Shown here: in pieces, positions 22,501-36,327 of the stretch
Position numbering within the stretch: the first letter of the stretch is position 1
Layout of the letters: each line of letters opens with the position of its first letter
Source of the DNA: Stenocarpella maydis
Taxonomy: Eukaryota > Ascomycota > Sordariomycetes > Diaporthales > Diaporthaceae
Length of the DNA stretch: 64,000 nucleotides
Assembly: GCA_002270565.1 (NCBI GenBank)
Contig: NQMI01000008.1
Span: 128,807 to 192,806 of the forward strand
Direction of reading: 5' to 3'
Translations under genes and position numbers: made by a program
Notes under the pieces: model-generated
Told to the model about the DNA's origin: nothing
Seen by the model: only the letters and a program-made list of their open reading frames with translations
Database searches by the model: none

Positions 22501-23528
22501 AGGTTTAGGTAGACTGTTCCTTTGTTGCGTGGCGGTCAATACCAGTTAGTCGGCTCCTCTCGGCCTGGATGCGGTCAACCACAGCTTGCTGCTGAGAGAC
22601 GCTTCCAGCACCGATCGGAACGACACCGCAGACCGGCCGGGCAGCACCACCGCAAGGCTATCCCGGTTACTGCTGCTGCAAGGACCGTTCGTGCAGGGCA
22701 ACGTCGTTGAGAGAAAAAGAAACCTGCCCTCGGAGCCCCTCCACCCATGCTGTAGGCATGTGATATCTGACCGGTCACGGGCAGGACTCGGTCCCGCAGG
22801 GCCTTGCTTGATACGCCGTGTCTGGTTACACGTTGAGAAGGAGCCGACCTCCCCGGCCATTGCCTCTGTCTTCATGGCATAAAGCTGGTACAACTATACC
22901 GCTGAAACAAACGTGCTTGGGCCGAGCAAGGAGACGTTGCCACCAATAGAATAACAGTAGTTCCTAGTCGCCCATTGCACACCCTGCATAACAAATGCAA
23001 CACAAAAAAACCCCCATCAGCGACGCATCGCGATGACGCGAGTATCGCCAGATCATGACCGCCGAATGCGCCCACGGGCATCTCTACTCATCCGGAGCAT
23101 AAAGATGCTGTGCTAGGTCCGCAGCTGGGAACCACTGAGGTTGTCGTTCGTCTTCACCGAGGGTCGCAGACAAAACGCAAGCCGAAGTCTGACGATCGTC
23201 CTGCGCCAGGCTGCATTGGGACGGTGCTCAATGCAGGCGCATCAGGGTGTCACCACTTGAGCAAACTTTGAGACTAAACGAACGGCGGCGCCAGGAGGGA
23301 GGCTGGCAAGGCCTGCACATCGGCACACACAACTTCATTCGCAGCAAAAGAGACGAGTCTCCCGCGAGAGCAGTCCCCACGCTCGCAGGTGCCCAACAGA
23401 TGGATAGTGTAGATCCCGCCGGCATTAGCGCCCTCGTGTACGAAGTCCACAACCACACCACCAAGCGAGCGTGTACAGTAGATCGTGTGCCCACACCCCA
23501 ACCACCCAAACGACGACAAAGACTTTTC

Positions 23529-23554
23529 TTTTTTTTTTTTTTTTTTTTTTTTTT
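23529..23554. repeat. Poly-T tract of 26
   Basis: Uninterrupted T run, preceded by TTTTC. It could be a retroposed poly-A tail read in reverse, but no source gene is visible beside it. Confidence 0.85.
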
Positions 23555-24978
23555 CTTCTCTTGTTTCCCGCCCATTCGGCGGATACGAAAACCACACATG
23601 CGCGGGACGCAGGGTCCACAAGCTTCCCACACCACCCACAGTCGTCAGTCCCACCAGAGATCTTGTGTAGTGTAAACCCTCTCAGAGCCTCTCAGGTGTC
23701 AAGGGACCTTGTTCCCGGAGGTAAAGGGCGCCGGCGCCCCCGGCCCCGGAACAAGTGACAGCTGCTGAGAGCTGTGGTCGACCGAGCCGGTGGGCTTGGC
23801 GGCGGGCGGCGCTTTGGCTCCGCGGGGGGGAGGACCAAGCAACTTTCCATCCCGGATGATGCCGACGATTGGCCCGCTGCCCCGCGGTCTTTTCTCCGCG
23901 AGGCTTCTGTCCCAAAACCTTCAAGAGGAGCAGGCCAGCAGCTGCGGTTGCCCCTGGCCACCCTAGGACCCATGGGCGCAAGGAGCTTCCCAGGTGGCTG
24001 CACCGCTGCAGCAACACGGCCTCTTGGGGATATGCCTGGTGCCGAGGTCGCCCTTGGATAAGACACTTGTCACGGGCGAGGCCACGGCTGATCGTCGCCA
24101 GCTTTTCCTCTGGCAGCATCCGCATGTGCGTGGCCATTCGCCCCAGTCCGCGTCCGGTTTCTGTAAGTTTCCGGGACGTGGGCGCATCACCCGAATTCAT
24201 GCACCGGCTTGCCACAGCTAGCTGTAAAGGCCACCTAGGACGGCCACCTAGGGCGCGTTTGGAACCAACAGACTACCGAAACACCAGCGCAACGAATGCC
24301 CGTCAAACAGAAATATGCTCGCCTCGGCGCCGTCTAGGTTGCACCCGGGACCGGTAATGTAACAAGGCCCCGAAACCTACGGCCCGACGGCCGGCGTTGA
24401 GGATATATACACACACTTTCTAACTGATCCACGGGCTGCCTCCTCACACGGGAGACCGACACCCTCGGCAGGGGGGAGAGGCCCGGCGGCCCTGACGTGG
24501 CGTTTCACCTGCTCGAGCTATACATATAGCACACGGCAGACAGTCTTGGCCGTCGAGCCGAACAAGGGCAAGGGCCCGCAGGAAACCTAGGAAGGCCGAG
24601 CGAGGCCCGCGGGCAGAAAGGGCCCAGGACCCGCCGGGCAGGGCGGGCTGCAGAGCAGGTACGGGCGACATCCCCCTCCCTCCCCAGGGGGCTCCTCGTG
24701 TGTGCCGTCAGATTGAACGCAGCATGCACGCTTATACAGCGAGGAGACGTGAGACGAGACGACACTAGCCGGTGCGGGAGCAGCCTCATGCTCCGAGACT
24801 TGGGGTTGGGCGAGCGGGCTCTGCCTCAGCAGGGAACACTTGCCCGACGCATGCACACTGCCTTCCTATCGTTGGCTTCAAGTTGTTACCGTTGTTTCGG
24901 GTCAGATGATATTGCACTTGTCCTAATGATTATGCGGATAATACAGATGAATGTTGTGTTGGCGGGGGGAAAGGGCTT

Positions 24979-24979
<1 letters not shown>

Positions 24980-25017
<38 letters not shown>

Positions 25018-25018
25018 G
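24980..25018. repeat. CTGT tetranucleotide microsatellite
   Basis: Nearly ten CTGT units in a row, followed by GGTTGGCTGGCTGGCTG, a related decayed repeat. Confidence 0.9.
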
Positions 25019-25500
25019 GTTGGCTGGCTGGCTGTTTGGTGTGCATGGCGGCACACAAGCCATTCCAACAGTTTGTAACGGGGATTTGGTACGCATTAAA
25101 GTCAATAGAGTTGAGACCACTAACTGGAGAAAATACTCGTGAGGGCCCCCCGATAAAAGCGGCACTGTCGTCACGGGCATGCCATATACTCAGAAAATCG
25201 GCCATAATTACGCAGTATGCCACTTGGAATAATTCAACTTGGCCTTTCTCCTTGGCCTTATAGAATTGACTAGCGTGGCTGAACAGGCCGCTGGTCTCTC
25301 AGGCCCTTCACTCTCCCAGGCGAGGCATCTACCTCAGCAAGGTTGAGAAATCTGTGCATAACTCCTCATCGTCTGGTAAACCTCTGACGCAAGCCAACTG
25401 ATCCTAAATCTACATGGTTGTTTCCGAGTCTTGGTGGAGACGGTTGACTCCAAAAGCGACCATCTCGGATTTGTGTCGTGGCATTAGACCAGAAATATCC

Positions 25501-28500
25501 CTAATGCCGTGAATTGTTCCGCAGCATCTCGTACAGAGCATCCTGGTCATTCATGCTCGAGTAGGTGTTGCCGGCAAGATTCATGGATCTGTGCTGACCA
25601 TAGGACCCCGACCCGTAGTTGGACGTCGCACTGCTGGTAGAGCCGAACCCGTACCACTCCTGTTGCTGTTGTTGCTGCTGGTGGTGGGTGGACGGCTGAG
25701 GCTGGGAATGATAGGAGTTGTAGGTTTGTTGCGACGGCTGCTGTGGCTGTTGAGAGTAGGAAGTAGCTGTGTTACCGCTTGGCCTCGACTGTGTTGGAGT
25801 GGTTGACTGTGGTCGTACGTTGAACGACTGCATCGCGGCAGACTGCTGGGCCGCAGATGTAGGCACGTTGTAGGCTACACCCGACGAGGCTGTTACCTTG
25901 TTCGAGCTATAGGTATTGCTGCTGCGCCTCCCGTTGCTGCTGGCCCAGGTCTTTGAGCTCGGAGTGGCAGTCTTTGTGTACGAAGACGATGCGCTTTGTG
26001 TCACGGGATTTGGGAGCGAGACCGCGTTCGGAGCCTGTGATCGGGAGTTGTAGGCACCGTAACCTGAGTAAGACGTGGCCGAGCTATTAGATGCAGCCTG
26101 TTGCGAGTATGGCTCGTACGCCACCCTGGACCTTGTTGTCGCGGTTGTCTGGGGAGTGGCATTGTTATAGCGGGAATACTGATCGTAGGCAGGCATGCTG
26201 TCCCGGTCTGTTTTGGCAGGAGCGTTGTAGAGAGAGGAAGCACCTGCAGTAGGCTGTATTGTGGCGGATTGCTGGAAGGGAGACGCTGTGTGGTGGCCTT
26301 GTGGCCTTTGGCTCTGCCTCGATTTTGCCCTGGCTACCTGTGCTGCTTGGGTCGGGTTAGCAAACGGTGACGCCGTTCTTGTGGTTGGCGATGTGTGTGT
26401 TCTCTGCTGAAGAGCCGCGTTTGCCAATGTCGTTGCTGCTTGGAGAGCATCCTGCGAGGGCGTGTCGTAGGCAGATGGTGCTGCTGACTGCCTGCTTCTA
26501 TTTGGCCTTGGCGGAGCAGCTTGACTGATCGCCGGAGACTCGGAGTATGCCTGAGCAGGGTTTTCCGGTATATTGGTCATCTGCCATGAAGAACCCGTCG
26601 AGGCCGCATTAGCAGAGTCAGAGTAATTGGTCTGATGTTGAGCAGAGCCAGATGGTAAGCTGTGGTGGGTGCCGGTGCGTGACAACGTCGTGTGGGTGGG
26701 CTGCGATGCAGTCTGGCTAGGTTGCACGTCCACTGGCTCTGGCTCTTGCACAGGCTGGCGGGACGCCGGTGGAGCATCCGTGTAAGCTACATCAGGTGAT
26801 TGATGCGGTAGATGGTGATAAGCGATCCCATTAGATGGTGGCTGTGTTTGGAAGTAATCGGTATTGGACATGTCGTCAGGCATGCCCACGCCTTGAGGAT
26901 AGGATAGACCACTTGATGCTGGCTGGTATAATAAGTCTTGAGCCACATCATTGTGTGCCTCTGAGAAGTCAGTCGTTTCGGCAGGGTGCGGCGTCGCAAA
27001 CCCGGGGTCAGGATGATGCGAAGCACCGAAGCCTGGCGAGCCCAGGTCTGAGGCTTCTTCCTCGGGAACTGCCTCTGGCACAGGCTCCGAAGCAGGCGCG
27101 GGGTCTTGCACGGGATCCGGCCCTGCGGCGACCTCAGGCGGCTCGGGCTCGTCCTCTGCTACCTCTGCAGACTTGGCCCCAGCCCGCTTGCGACTCTGCG
27201 GAGGTGGGTAATAACATGCAATACCCGCCCCAACACACTCCTCGCACTCTGGTTGTCCTTTCGTGCACTAGTTTAGAGTTAGCATCTATATGCGCGAGAT
27301 ATTCTGATGGGAACCACTTGCCTTGACTTTCTTGGCCCGGCAAGCTTGGCAGCTGCCCCGCGTCTTCTTGACTTTCGGCACGCCATCTTCTCGAGGGGCT
27401 TTCCTCCGCGAGTTTTCCTTCTTTGAAGCGGTTGGGGTGCCGCCATTAGCCGGGTCTGAACTGCCTGACTGGGGCATATTGTCCTTGTTTGGGTGTACAA
27501 TCCTCAACCTTTCAGCACCGTACTTAACGAGCATCGCGAGAGATTCCTGCTGGAGATCGGGAGACTGATTGGCGAAGATATCGAACTGCTCAGCGGAGAG
27601 CGTTGCTGGGTCTATACCATTTTCCCAGAGCTTCTTGCTTGCCTCTTCCTGTCGGCGGGCTGTTTCAAGTGGCGACAGGTTGAGCAGTGCGGTATTCTGG
27701 CCGCTGTCCTCGGCCGTCACATCCGCATCCTGAGCCTTCTTTTTGACTCTCGGCGCCCGGGGTTTCTTCGGCTTGGGTGCTTGTTCACCATCCGCCGCCA
27801 GCTCATCAGCATTTGCCATCTTCTTTTTCCGCCTCTTTGGGGTACCTTCTTCGGGTCCAGCACCGTCGGCCGGGATCTTTCTCTTCTTGCGTTCTCCATC
27901 CTTCTTCCTCGTGGCCTCGGCTCTGGGAAGAGGCGGCGGGGGCTTGAAAAGCTCTGCGAGCTCTGCCACAGTCTTGTGCAGTGGTGTATGCTCGAGCTTG
28001 ACAGTGATTTTGCGATTGTTCATCGCAAAGGCTATTGCGACCGAGCCACGACAGTCAAAGGCAGGCCGTGCTGCATCGAGAGTTTAGCGAGCAGTCCTCC
28101 AGGATCACGGGGCCATCATGTGCGGGTCTTCACACTTACACAAGTGAACAGGATCCTGGCCGTCCTTCCCGCTGGACTCGGCTATCCGCGAATTCGCAGA
28201 GTGCTTCAAGTTCTGGCGCATCCACGCCTGTGTCGAGTTCCTGCAGAGATACGTGAACGTCCAGCCTGACGAGTTGCGGGACACGGAGCGGACAGTCCAC
28301 GAGCTCCCGTCCACACTGCCCAAGTACGCGATGATGTGCTTGGCTACGAGATTTTGGAGAGCCGGGTCATCGGTCGGTTGATTCATCAGCGTGTCGATAG
28401 CTCGAATCGCGCGTACCGTTGGGGCAGTCGCATTGCCGTTCACAGGCGCGGCCGGCACGGCGCCTGGGGTTTCTCCCGGGGCCTGGTCCGGATTTTGACT

Positions 28501-28692
28501 GGGTTCGGCATCGCGCCCGTTTTCTGGCACATTGAAGACGACTGTTGGCCCGAACTCAAATGTTTCTGATAAGTGCTCGGCCCTTGTGTCCGATGCCTTC
28601 GTTTCGCGAAGGTGGGCAAGCTGAAGGGCGAGGTCTTCGATGGAGGCGCAATCGCGGTTCTGTTGGGGCGCGTCGAGGAGGAAGGCGTCCAT
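25501..28692 (-). CDS. Zn(II)2Cys6 protein with internal zinc cluster and Q/S/T/Y-rich tail (1,022 aa)
   Basis: Three exons: 28692-28140, 28070-27322 and 27267-25501. Intron 1 (28071-28139) is GTAAGT...CAG, phase 1. Intron 2 (27268-27321) has a GC donor (GCAAGT) and TAG acceptor after CTAAC-like sequence. Splicing it joins CQACRAKKVK to CTKGQPECEEC and creates a perfect C-x2-C-x6-C-x6-C-x2-C-x6-C zinc cluster at residues 425-452. The N-terminal 185 residues are an unfamiliar domain (WTVRSVSRNSSGWTFTYLC). Residues 220-330 are very Lys/Arg-rich (RKKDGERKKRKI, KRRKKKM), likely nuclear localisation. The last 500 residues are low-complexity Ser/Thr/Gln/Tyr/Ala with a poly-Q run, resembling an activation or prion-like domain. 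A DNA-binding transcription factor is the natural reading, although the cluster is usually N-terminal in this class. No target can be inferred. Confidence 0.85.
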
Positions 28693-30262
28693 GGCTACGA
28701 CTGCGGGTGCAACTGATGCTTAGGCTTCTTGGCCTGGCCCTTTGTCGCCTCGCCTCACCTTGTCGACGAGTACTGGCAATGGCGGTCGGGCGGCAGTGGA
28801 CGGTAGGTTTGCAGTCTGGGTGGAGAAGTGTCGTGAGTCTCTACGTATGTACACACATAGTGTTGGTGCGCGACCGACCGTGGCTCCGCTTTCACATATG
28901 GTGGAGTAAGGCTGGGAACACAATGGCTGACTAGCGTGGCTTGCCCGTACTAGTGTACCCTACGCTAGGCAGATCCCTGCAGGCTCGGGCCCCACCTCTA
29001 CAGTGGTTCTCGTTCCCTCGTTCCCTATAAGGGAAACAATGTTTGAAGTAAGGAGTATGGTCTACTCCGCATGTTCCCGCCGTGGTCTACAGCCGACAGC
29101 CTTCCACTCAGAGATGACCGGATACGTTGGTCAAGTGCTGTCGGAATCTGGGGCCCAGACAGAACTGTGTGTGGGGTGACTTTGCACTTCCTAACATTGG
29201 GATGTTTCGTGTACACGTTGACAAGTTGTGAGAACAAGGCCTTTTAATGCCAGCCAAATAAATGCCTTGCCTTAAAACCGACTCACCGCACCAGAGCCGG
29301 ATCTCTCCCCGCGGAGTGCTTCGGAGCCGGCTGGACCAATCGAACTGACTCGCAAACCACAGTCTACCAGCCTCCCCTCCGCTGACGCGGCACGCCTTCC
29401 ACAAAGCCTCGCCATTTTCCATAGCATTAGTCAGTGAGATATTGGGACCACCGTTCTTCTCAATTTGCTAGTGGAAGATGCCATGATTGTAGAGAATTTA
29501 ACGGTGCTCAGTAATGTCACGAGCATAACTTTCGGCAGTGTGTCGGGGAATACACTTGAGCTTCGGCCTTATGAGCACCTCCGACTCCGTCGGAACGCAG
29601 CTCCTGCAACGCTGAGCATGAATTCCCCGTGGCATTCGGTTGCCTAATGTCCCATGGGAAATTTGTACGAGTCAGGATACGTGTCGTGATCAGGGAGCTC
29701 GACGAGATCGCGGCGGCCTCACCTGTGGTTGCGATATTCGCACTAGACACAGTACCAATCGCGATTTCCCAGGTCTGGTGATGTGGTTTCGTGAGTGGGA
29801 ACAAGACTGGAGTGGCTTGCCATCCACGAGGAGCTCAACCGAGGTCGCCATAAAGGCTGCAGAGCGACGACGGTGCCGTCGGCACAGGGAGCGATCGACC
29901 ATGAAACACAACACAACATAATCTCGACACCGGCCGGATTGAGTCCGGAGTATGCTGGGCCTGAACAGTGAGAATTAGAGTCGAAAAGAGCGAGAAGAAT
30001 TGAGGGAGACACATCGACAATGAATTTCCCGCGTACCCCTCGTTGCCATGCTACTCAAGTAGGACTCGAGGCAGCCCGTACCATGATGCATGGCATACAG
30101 GACATCTCATGTCGCGAGGGACTTCGGGCCGTTGCAGCCAGCACGCTATGTATGACACCATGTCGATGCTTGTGCAAATGCCCTGTTTCGTTCAGGACAA
30201 CACTATCTCGGACACCTGTTGCGGAGCAAGGAAGACAGCCACTGTAAAGCCCTTCCCTACCA
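28693..30262. other. Intergenic region, no gene recognised
   Basis: About 1.6 kb between the zinc-cluster gene's start and the Ku70 gene's 3' end. Frames up to about 105 codons exist on both strands, none recognisable. The first few hundred bases probably hold the zinc-cluster promoter. Confidence 0.55.
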
Positions 30263-32357
30263 CTATGCCTGGCCTTCGACCCATTCCTCAACAAGCTCCA
30301 GCAGGTCAGCTTTCTTCTTGCCTGTTGTGCTGCCCAGGTCCTTTTCGGCACATATCGCCCTGAGCTCAGTAACCGTCTTCTTGCGCAGCGAGTCGTCATC
30401 GATCGCCGCCCTCAACCCCGCGAGGCTCGTCCCGCCAGAAGGAGCAGCCGCCTTCTGTGGTGCAGCCTTGGCCCTCTTCTTGAGGCGTTCGCCCTCGTCT
30501 GCCTCCTCTTCCGCCTCTCTCTTGATAGCCAGGTGTTTTCGGACCGCAGCAGCTTCCGCTCTGAGTGATTCATTCAGCTCAGCCTGGTACTGGCCAACGC
30601 GCTTGTTAATCTGCTTGTACCTGGGTACCGTAAGGTCATCCTTGTTGCCGGTGTCGAAGTCCACGTCAAGCGCTAGATTCTGCAGAACCTTGTAGTGCCA
30701 CTGGAGAGCTGGATTAGGGACCTTTGAGGGGTCGTACACGCCCTTCGGCATCTGGAGGTTTTCCACAATCGTCCGCATCATGTCGACCAAGTCGTTGGGT
30801 GCTCTGACCACTGGCTGGCTCTTTAGGGGGGCGAGGTCCCGCACGTCGTCCACAAAGGGAAGAGGGTATAACCAGAGTCCGGCGGGTAGGAGTCGGGTCC
30901 CAGAATCCTCGTCTGACACCGTCCTGGATGGGAGTATGGCCACGATCTGTGGCACGGCATTCTTTCGTGCGATGTACCACGCGATGGCCATTTTGTTGCT
31001 GTCGAGCAACTTGCGCCAGAGCGCAGAGAACACCCGTGTCGAGCCGACGACATCTGCCTCGGTGGGGAAGATGAATGCAGACTTCTTGACCGCAGCCCAT
31101 GCAGGGAGCATCCGGCGTGGTTTGAAGCCGATGATACGCAGGCACTTGCCCTCGAAATTCCTGAGCGATTCCAGCTCCTCAGGCTTAAAGTAGACATAGT
31201 CACCGCCGCTGCCGAACTTGTATGCTTTTTTCACCTCGCCCTTCTCCACAGTCCGCATGGAGCCTTCCTCCGTCTTGACGACATGGCCGTGGACGATCTG
31301 TTTCACGTCGCCGCCCAGCCATAGGTAGCAGCTCCGTTGGATTGACTGCTTGTGAAGAATGAGGTAGCCGTTGACGGAGATGGAAAGCCCCGGAGCGAGG
31401 TGAAGGGGCATCTTGGAGAAGTAGGCACGTTTGGGGGTCTGCTTGGCATTTATGTTTGAGATCAGGGAGTTCAGAAGGGAGATGCCATCGCCCGTCTTGA
31501 GGGTCTTTATCTCATCTGGATTATCGGGATCTGTTGTTGCATACGGATCACGATAGATGATGTCCTGGGCCCGTCAGCATGGATGAGGCGGATCTCCTCG
31601 TCGGCGTGTGCGTGTATGACTCACTGTGTAGAACTTGGCCAGGTCAAACGCCTTTCCCTGCCGACTGACGGGAAACAGTTCGACAATGACGCCCAGGTCG
31701 AACAGATCCTTGGCGCGTATTGCGGCGACCTCGCGCTCCTTCTGGTCTCCTGTGTGTGGGTCATCATTGTCCGTGACGATGAACAACCTGCGCGAACCGA
31801 AATTAGGGGCCTCTGTCATGAGGAGTTCGGTGGCACAGCTCAGCATGCCGGCGATGGAATGAGCCCCCCTGGCAGGTTTCAGGATGCCATCCGGATCTTT
31901 GCCCTTGTCGGCCATTTCCCTCAGGGCCCTCACGGCACCTGCAGAAGGCACGTCGAGGTCGGTGTAGAGGTAGCAGTGGCTGTAAGAGTCAAGCTTGCTG
32001 CCCCCCAGGTCACCGACCTTGGTCTTGTCTGTCCCAAAGAACATGACGGCCATCATGTCTTTTGGCTGCGCAATGATACGCTGTTGCATGAGTTGGTAGG
32101 CGCTCTTCAAGGCTGCCGTGACGATGCTGTCTGTGTCATCCTTCTTGGAGCCAGAGCCGGGCGGCTTTTCCAACGTCGACTCGCTCACTTCAATGGCGAA
32201 AATGACAGCGTCCTTCTGTGCCTTGTAGTCCTGCCCGGGGGATTAGCTCTGAAAATGTGGCAATAAAATGCTCGGATGCACTCACGTTCTCACCAAGCTC
32301 CTCCTCTCCATCATCCTCCTCCGCCCGCCGCTCATTCTCCTCGGGATCCCAGGGCAT
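30263..32357 (-). CDS. KU70: Ku70 subunit of the Ku DNA-end-binding heterodimer
   Basis: Three exons: 32357-32286, 32230-31625 and 31564-30263, 659 aa. Introns are 55 bp (GTGAGT) and 60 bp (GTGAGT), both phase 0. The short first exon is acidic (MPWDPEENERRAEEDDGEEE) and splices to DYKAQKDAVIFAIEVS, the conserved start of the Ku von Willebrand-A-like domain. The beta-barrel core follows (SISVNGYLILHKQS, SGGDYVYFKPEELESLRNF, MLPAWAAVKKSAFIFPTEADVVGS, LPAGLWLYPLPFVDDVRDL), then the helical arm (ALQWHYKVLQNLALDVDF). The C-terminal SAP DNA-binding motif (KKTVTELRAICAEKDLGSTTGKKKADLLELV) ends four residues before the stop. With Ku80 it loads non-homologous end joining and protects telomeres; the Neurospora orthologue is mus-51. 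Length agrees with fungal Ku70. Confidence 0.97.
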
Positions 32358-32947
32358 GGTCACTGGCTGTTTTTGGCCGAGACCAGGACATTGCTTGATC
32401 AGAGTCGAAGGCCAACGTCGATTGTGGGCAGAGCCGGAGTCTGTGGTAAATCAAGGTAGTTGTTGCAATTCTTCACCCTTGTTCCCACTACCAGGCACCC
32501 GCCGCGCCTGGCACGCGTAGCCAGGCAGACAACCCCCTCCAGGAGTAGCAGTACATGTACAGTTACACTGAGAGAGCTGATGGAAGCTACGGAGGCTGGA
32601 GCTGCATCCAATCGGTGGACTCGGGATTTGGGGCAGCTGGGGGCAGCTCCAGAGGCAACGACAGGGTTGCCTTAACTCCACTGTGGGGTCCTGTAGTGGC
32701 ACTTGAGATGACATGCCCCCGTGTCGTCCCGTCATCAGTTGCTGGCCCAGAGCTTACACTAGGATCGGCGCACACCTCGGGCGATTTTGAGATCGCGGGT
32801 TTCCGAGCATCTTTCAGCATACGTTGCAAACTGCATCCTGACCCCCCGTGTGTCTGTTCACGGGTCAAGGGCTTTGGTCCCCCCCCCCCCAACTATACAG
32901 TTTCGATCGCCTGTGAGCCTCTCGCAAGTTGACCTGCTGCCGTCGCC
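32358..32947. promoter_or_regulatory. Shared divergent promoter of KU70 and HEM15
   Basis: Only 590 bases separate the two ATGs, which point away from each other, so both promoters must lie here. It contains a palindromic TACATGTA at about 32551-32558 and a C run of ten or more at about 32880-32890. No clear TATA box is seen for either gene. Confidence 0.6.
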
Positions 32948-34334
<1,387 letters not shown>

Positions 34335-36327
34335 ACGTGGGACACGGCCCGTCAAAACTTGTGACTACTTCAAATGTACTATACAGGACTGGTTGGCGAT
34401 GGGGCTTCCGGCCTAAACGGTATGGCAAGGCAGGGGACTAGTGTCATCGGGAAAGGGTTGGACAATGGTTGCACCAGGTTATTAGATCTATTTTTAAAAG
34501 CGATATGCGTTGCCCTGTCAATGCTCACTGTCAAAGTCCACAAAGCCAAGGGGAGGAGCTACTATGAAGCAAAGAGTGTTCGCATATGGGTGTCTTAGTG
34601 GTCCGGAGGCAAGGCCGACCAGTTGACAGCGTTGGTTGACCGCTGTGTCAGATTTGCGGTGGACGCGATCCACACCTGGTTTCTACAAGCTTATGTGAAC
34701 TGCCGGGACTCCGTCTTGACGAGCATGGGCCTGGTCGTCCCCAGGTACGTAGGTGCTAAATAGGCTTGGAATTCCTGCGGCATGGTAGCTGTAGTCCTAG
34801 CACAGGGAATTGCACCCGGGGAACATATTGAGTTGACAATTACGATTTGAATGCCGGACGACAAACTCAGCGGCAACCAGGATACACACAGGCCCCCCCC
34901 CCTCCGGGGCCGTCGGCCCAATCGCCCGCGGGTATGCTCATCGTGTCTGAACTATATTTGCGGTTGGATCGCCTTTTTGACATGCACGACGGGAATCCAG
35001 AACGGCATGTGGCCCAGTAACCTCTCGCATGGACAGGGGGGAAAGATTGCGGTCGGATACATAGGATGATTCTATGGACTACGGAGTATTGGGCCTTTAG
35101 AGTGCGGCTCCTAAGCTTGCCCTGTTGACGGGACCGACGCCGAACGGTCTGTCCGTGACAGGATCTCCTTGCACCGGATCCTTAGGGCTCGAATGTGCGG
35201 GCCGCACTGAGCTAGATGATGTTGGGATCGCATCTGGGACTGGTGTCGACACTGGAGAGCGAACGGCAGCTCTGGCACACGCAAGGCTGCATGATGATTC
35301 ATTGCGCGTCTCGCTAGACTATAAGCTTCCTTTCCCCGGACAGCCTAGCGCACCACGCGGCTGGGACTGGACCAAAGCCTCCGCTGCGGCAAGCCAGCGC
35401 AGGGGGCACGGACATAGAACAGCCGTTGCGGGCTTAGAAATCAATAATGGATTTGTTACTAGTGTACTAAGTATGTACGGAGCATGCGAGACAACGAAAC
35501 AAGTGTGTCGTCATCGGTCGTCGCCATCGCAGCTCGCGAAGAATGTGCCCACCGCAGGCCGTCAAGGTTTTTCTTCTTGTGCTTTCCTAGGTGCTTTCCT
35601 AGGTGCTTGGGTTGGATACCGTTGGACCAAGTCTAGGAGTTGATACCATATCAATTAGTTGGCAAAGACGTTTGCGATAACGGTGTTTTACCGCTGCCTC
35701 GGTGCTGTCTCCAAACCGTCAGACAGCCAGGACTGCAGGGGGGGACCTGGAAACTGCCCACCCCAGTCTTGAAACCTCCCGGACTGCCTTTTTCCAAACA
35801 AGGCGAGCCTGCGTTGTCCACGTTTCCCCGGCCTATGCAGCCCAAGAAACGCTGGCACTCCTCGCCCGGAGGAACCCCCACGCTTATCTGATGATAACGC
35901 AGTGGGAACTTGACTTGCTTCAGCATCTTGGACCGCTGGCCCGCCCACCCCTTCTTCCCTCGCTCAACCAATCTATGTCTGCTTGCCGGCCGACCCTTCT
36001 TTCGAAGAACCTGCTCATGTCCCATAGCTTGAATGTCTATCGGTACCAGGTAATGGGGAGCATTGCGGACTGCTGGCCCCACGCTGTTATCTCATCGGCC
36101 GTGTAAACCGAACCCCGTCACCCCGCGACCGGACTTCGCGCGTCTCCCTTGTCCGAGACTGAGCCACAGCGCGACTCCCGCCACACGTTGACTCGACTTT
36201 GTCAGTTCTGGACGCCTGCGAGGACCGCGCCGTGCGGTACGGTGAGTTCAGGCGACGATACACTCTGCCGGGGCCAGTCGCGTCTCAGTCTCGGGGTCAC
36301 AACAGGTGTGATCCGCGGATAGGAACC
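34335..36327. other. Intergenic region, no gene recognised
   Basis: About 2 kb between HEM15 and the MFS gene. Only short, unrecognised frames. A small direct duplication (GTGCTTTCCTAG twice) lies at about 35579-35604. The final 200 bases upstream of 36328 are C/T-rich leader-like sequence. Confidence 0.55.

Larger units (their letters stand above)
18868..25500. other. Gene-poor 6.6-kb region rich in microsatellites
   Basis: No recognisable gene lies between the divergent WSC-like and zinc-cluster genes. Compositional tracts dominate: GGA repeats at about 19558-19592 and 19675-19695, a purine-rich strand around 19540-20010 (likely the C/T-rich leader or promoter of the WSC-like gene when read on the minus strand), a 26-T run and a CTGT repeat. 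Frames such as 23682-24215 (-) and 19346-20077 (-) are Pro/Leu/Ser/Arg-rich and overlap others on both strands, so they look like composition artefacts. A non-coding transcript or small orphan gene cannot be excluded. Confidence 0.55.

Noticed and set aside
23682..24215. 177-codon minus-strand frame
   Set aside because: Overlaps equally long frames on both strands, has no recognisable motif and starts in no special context.
36199..36327. Upstream extension of the MFS protein
   Set aside because: The extended frame does not begin with an ATG and encodes sequence unlike an MFS N-terminus; 36328 is the first good ATG.
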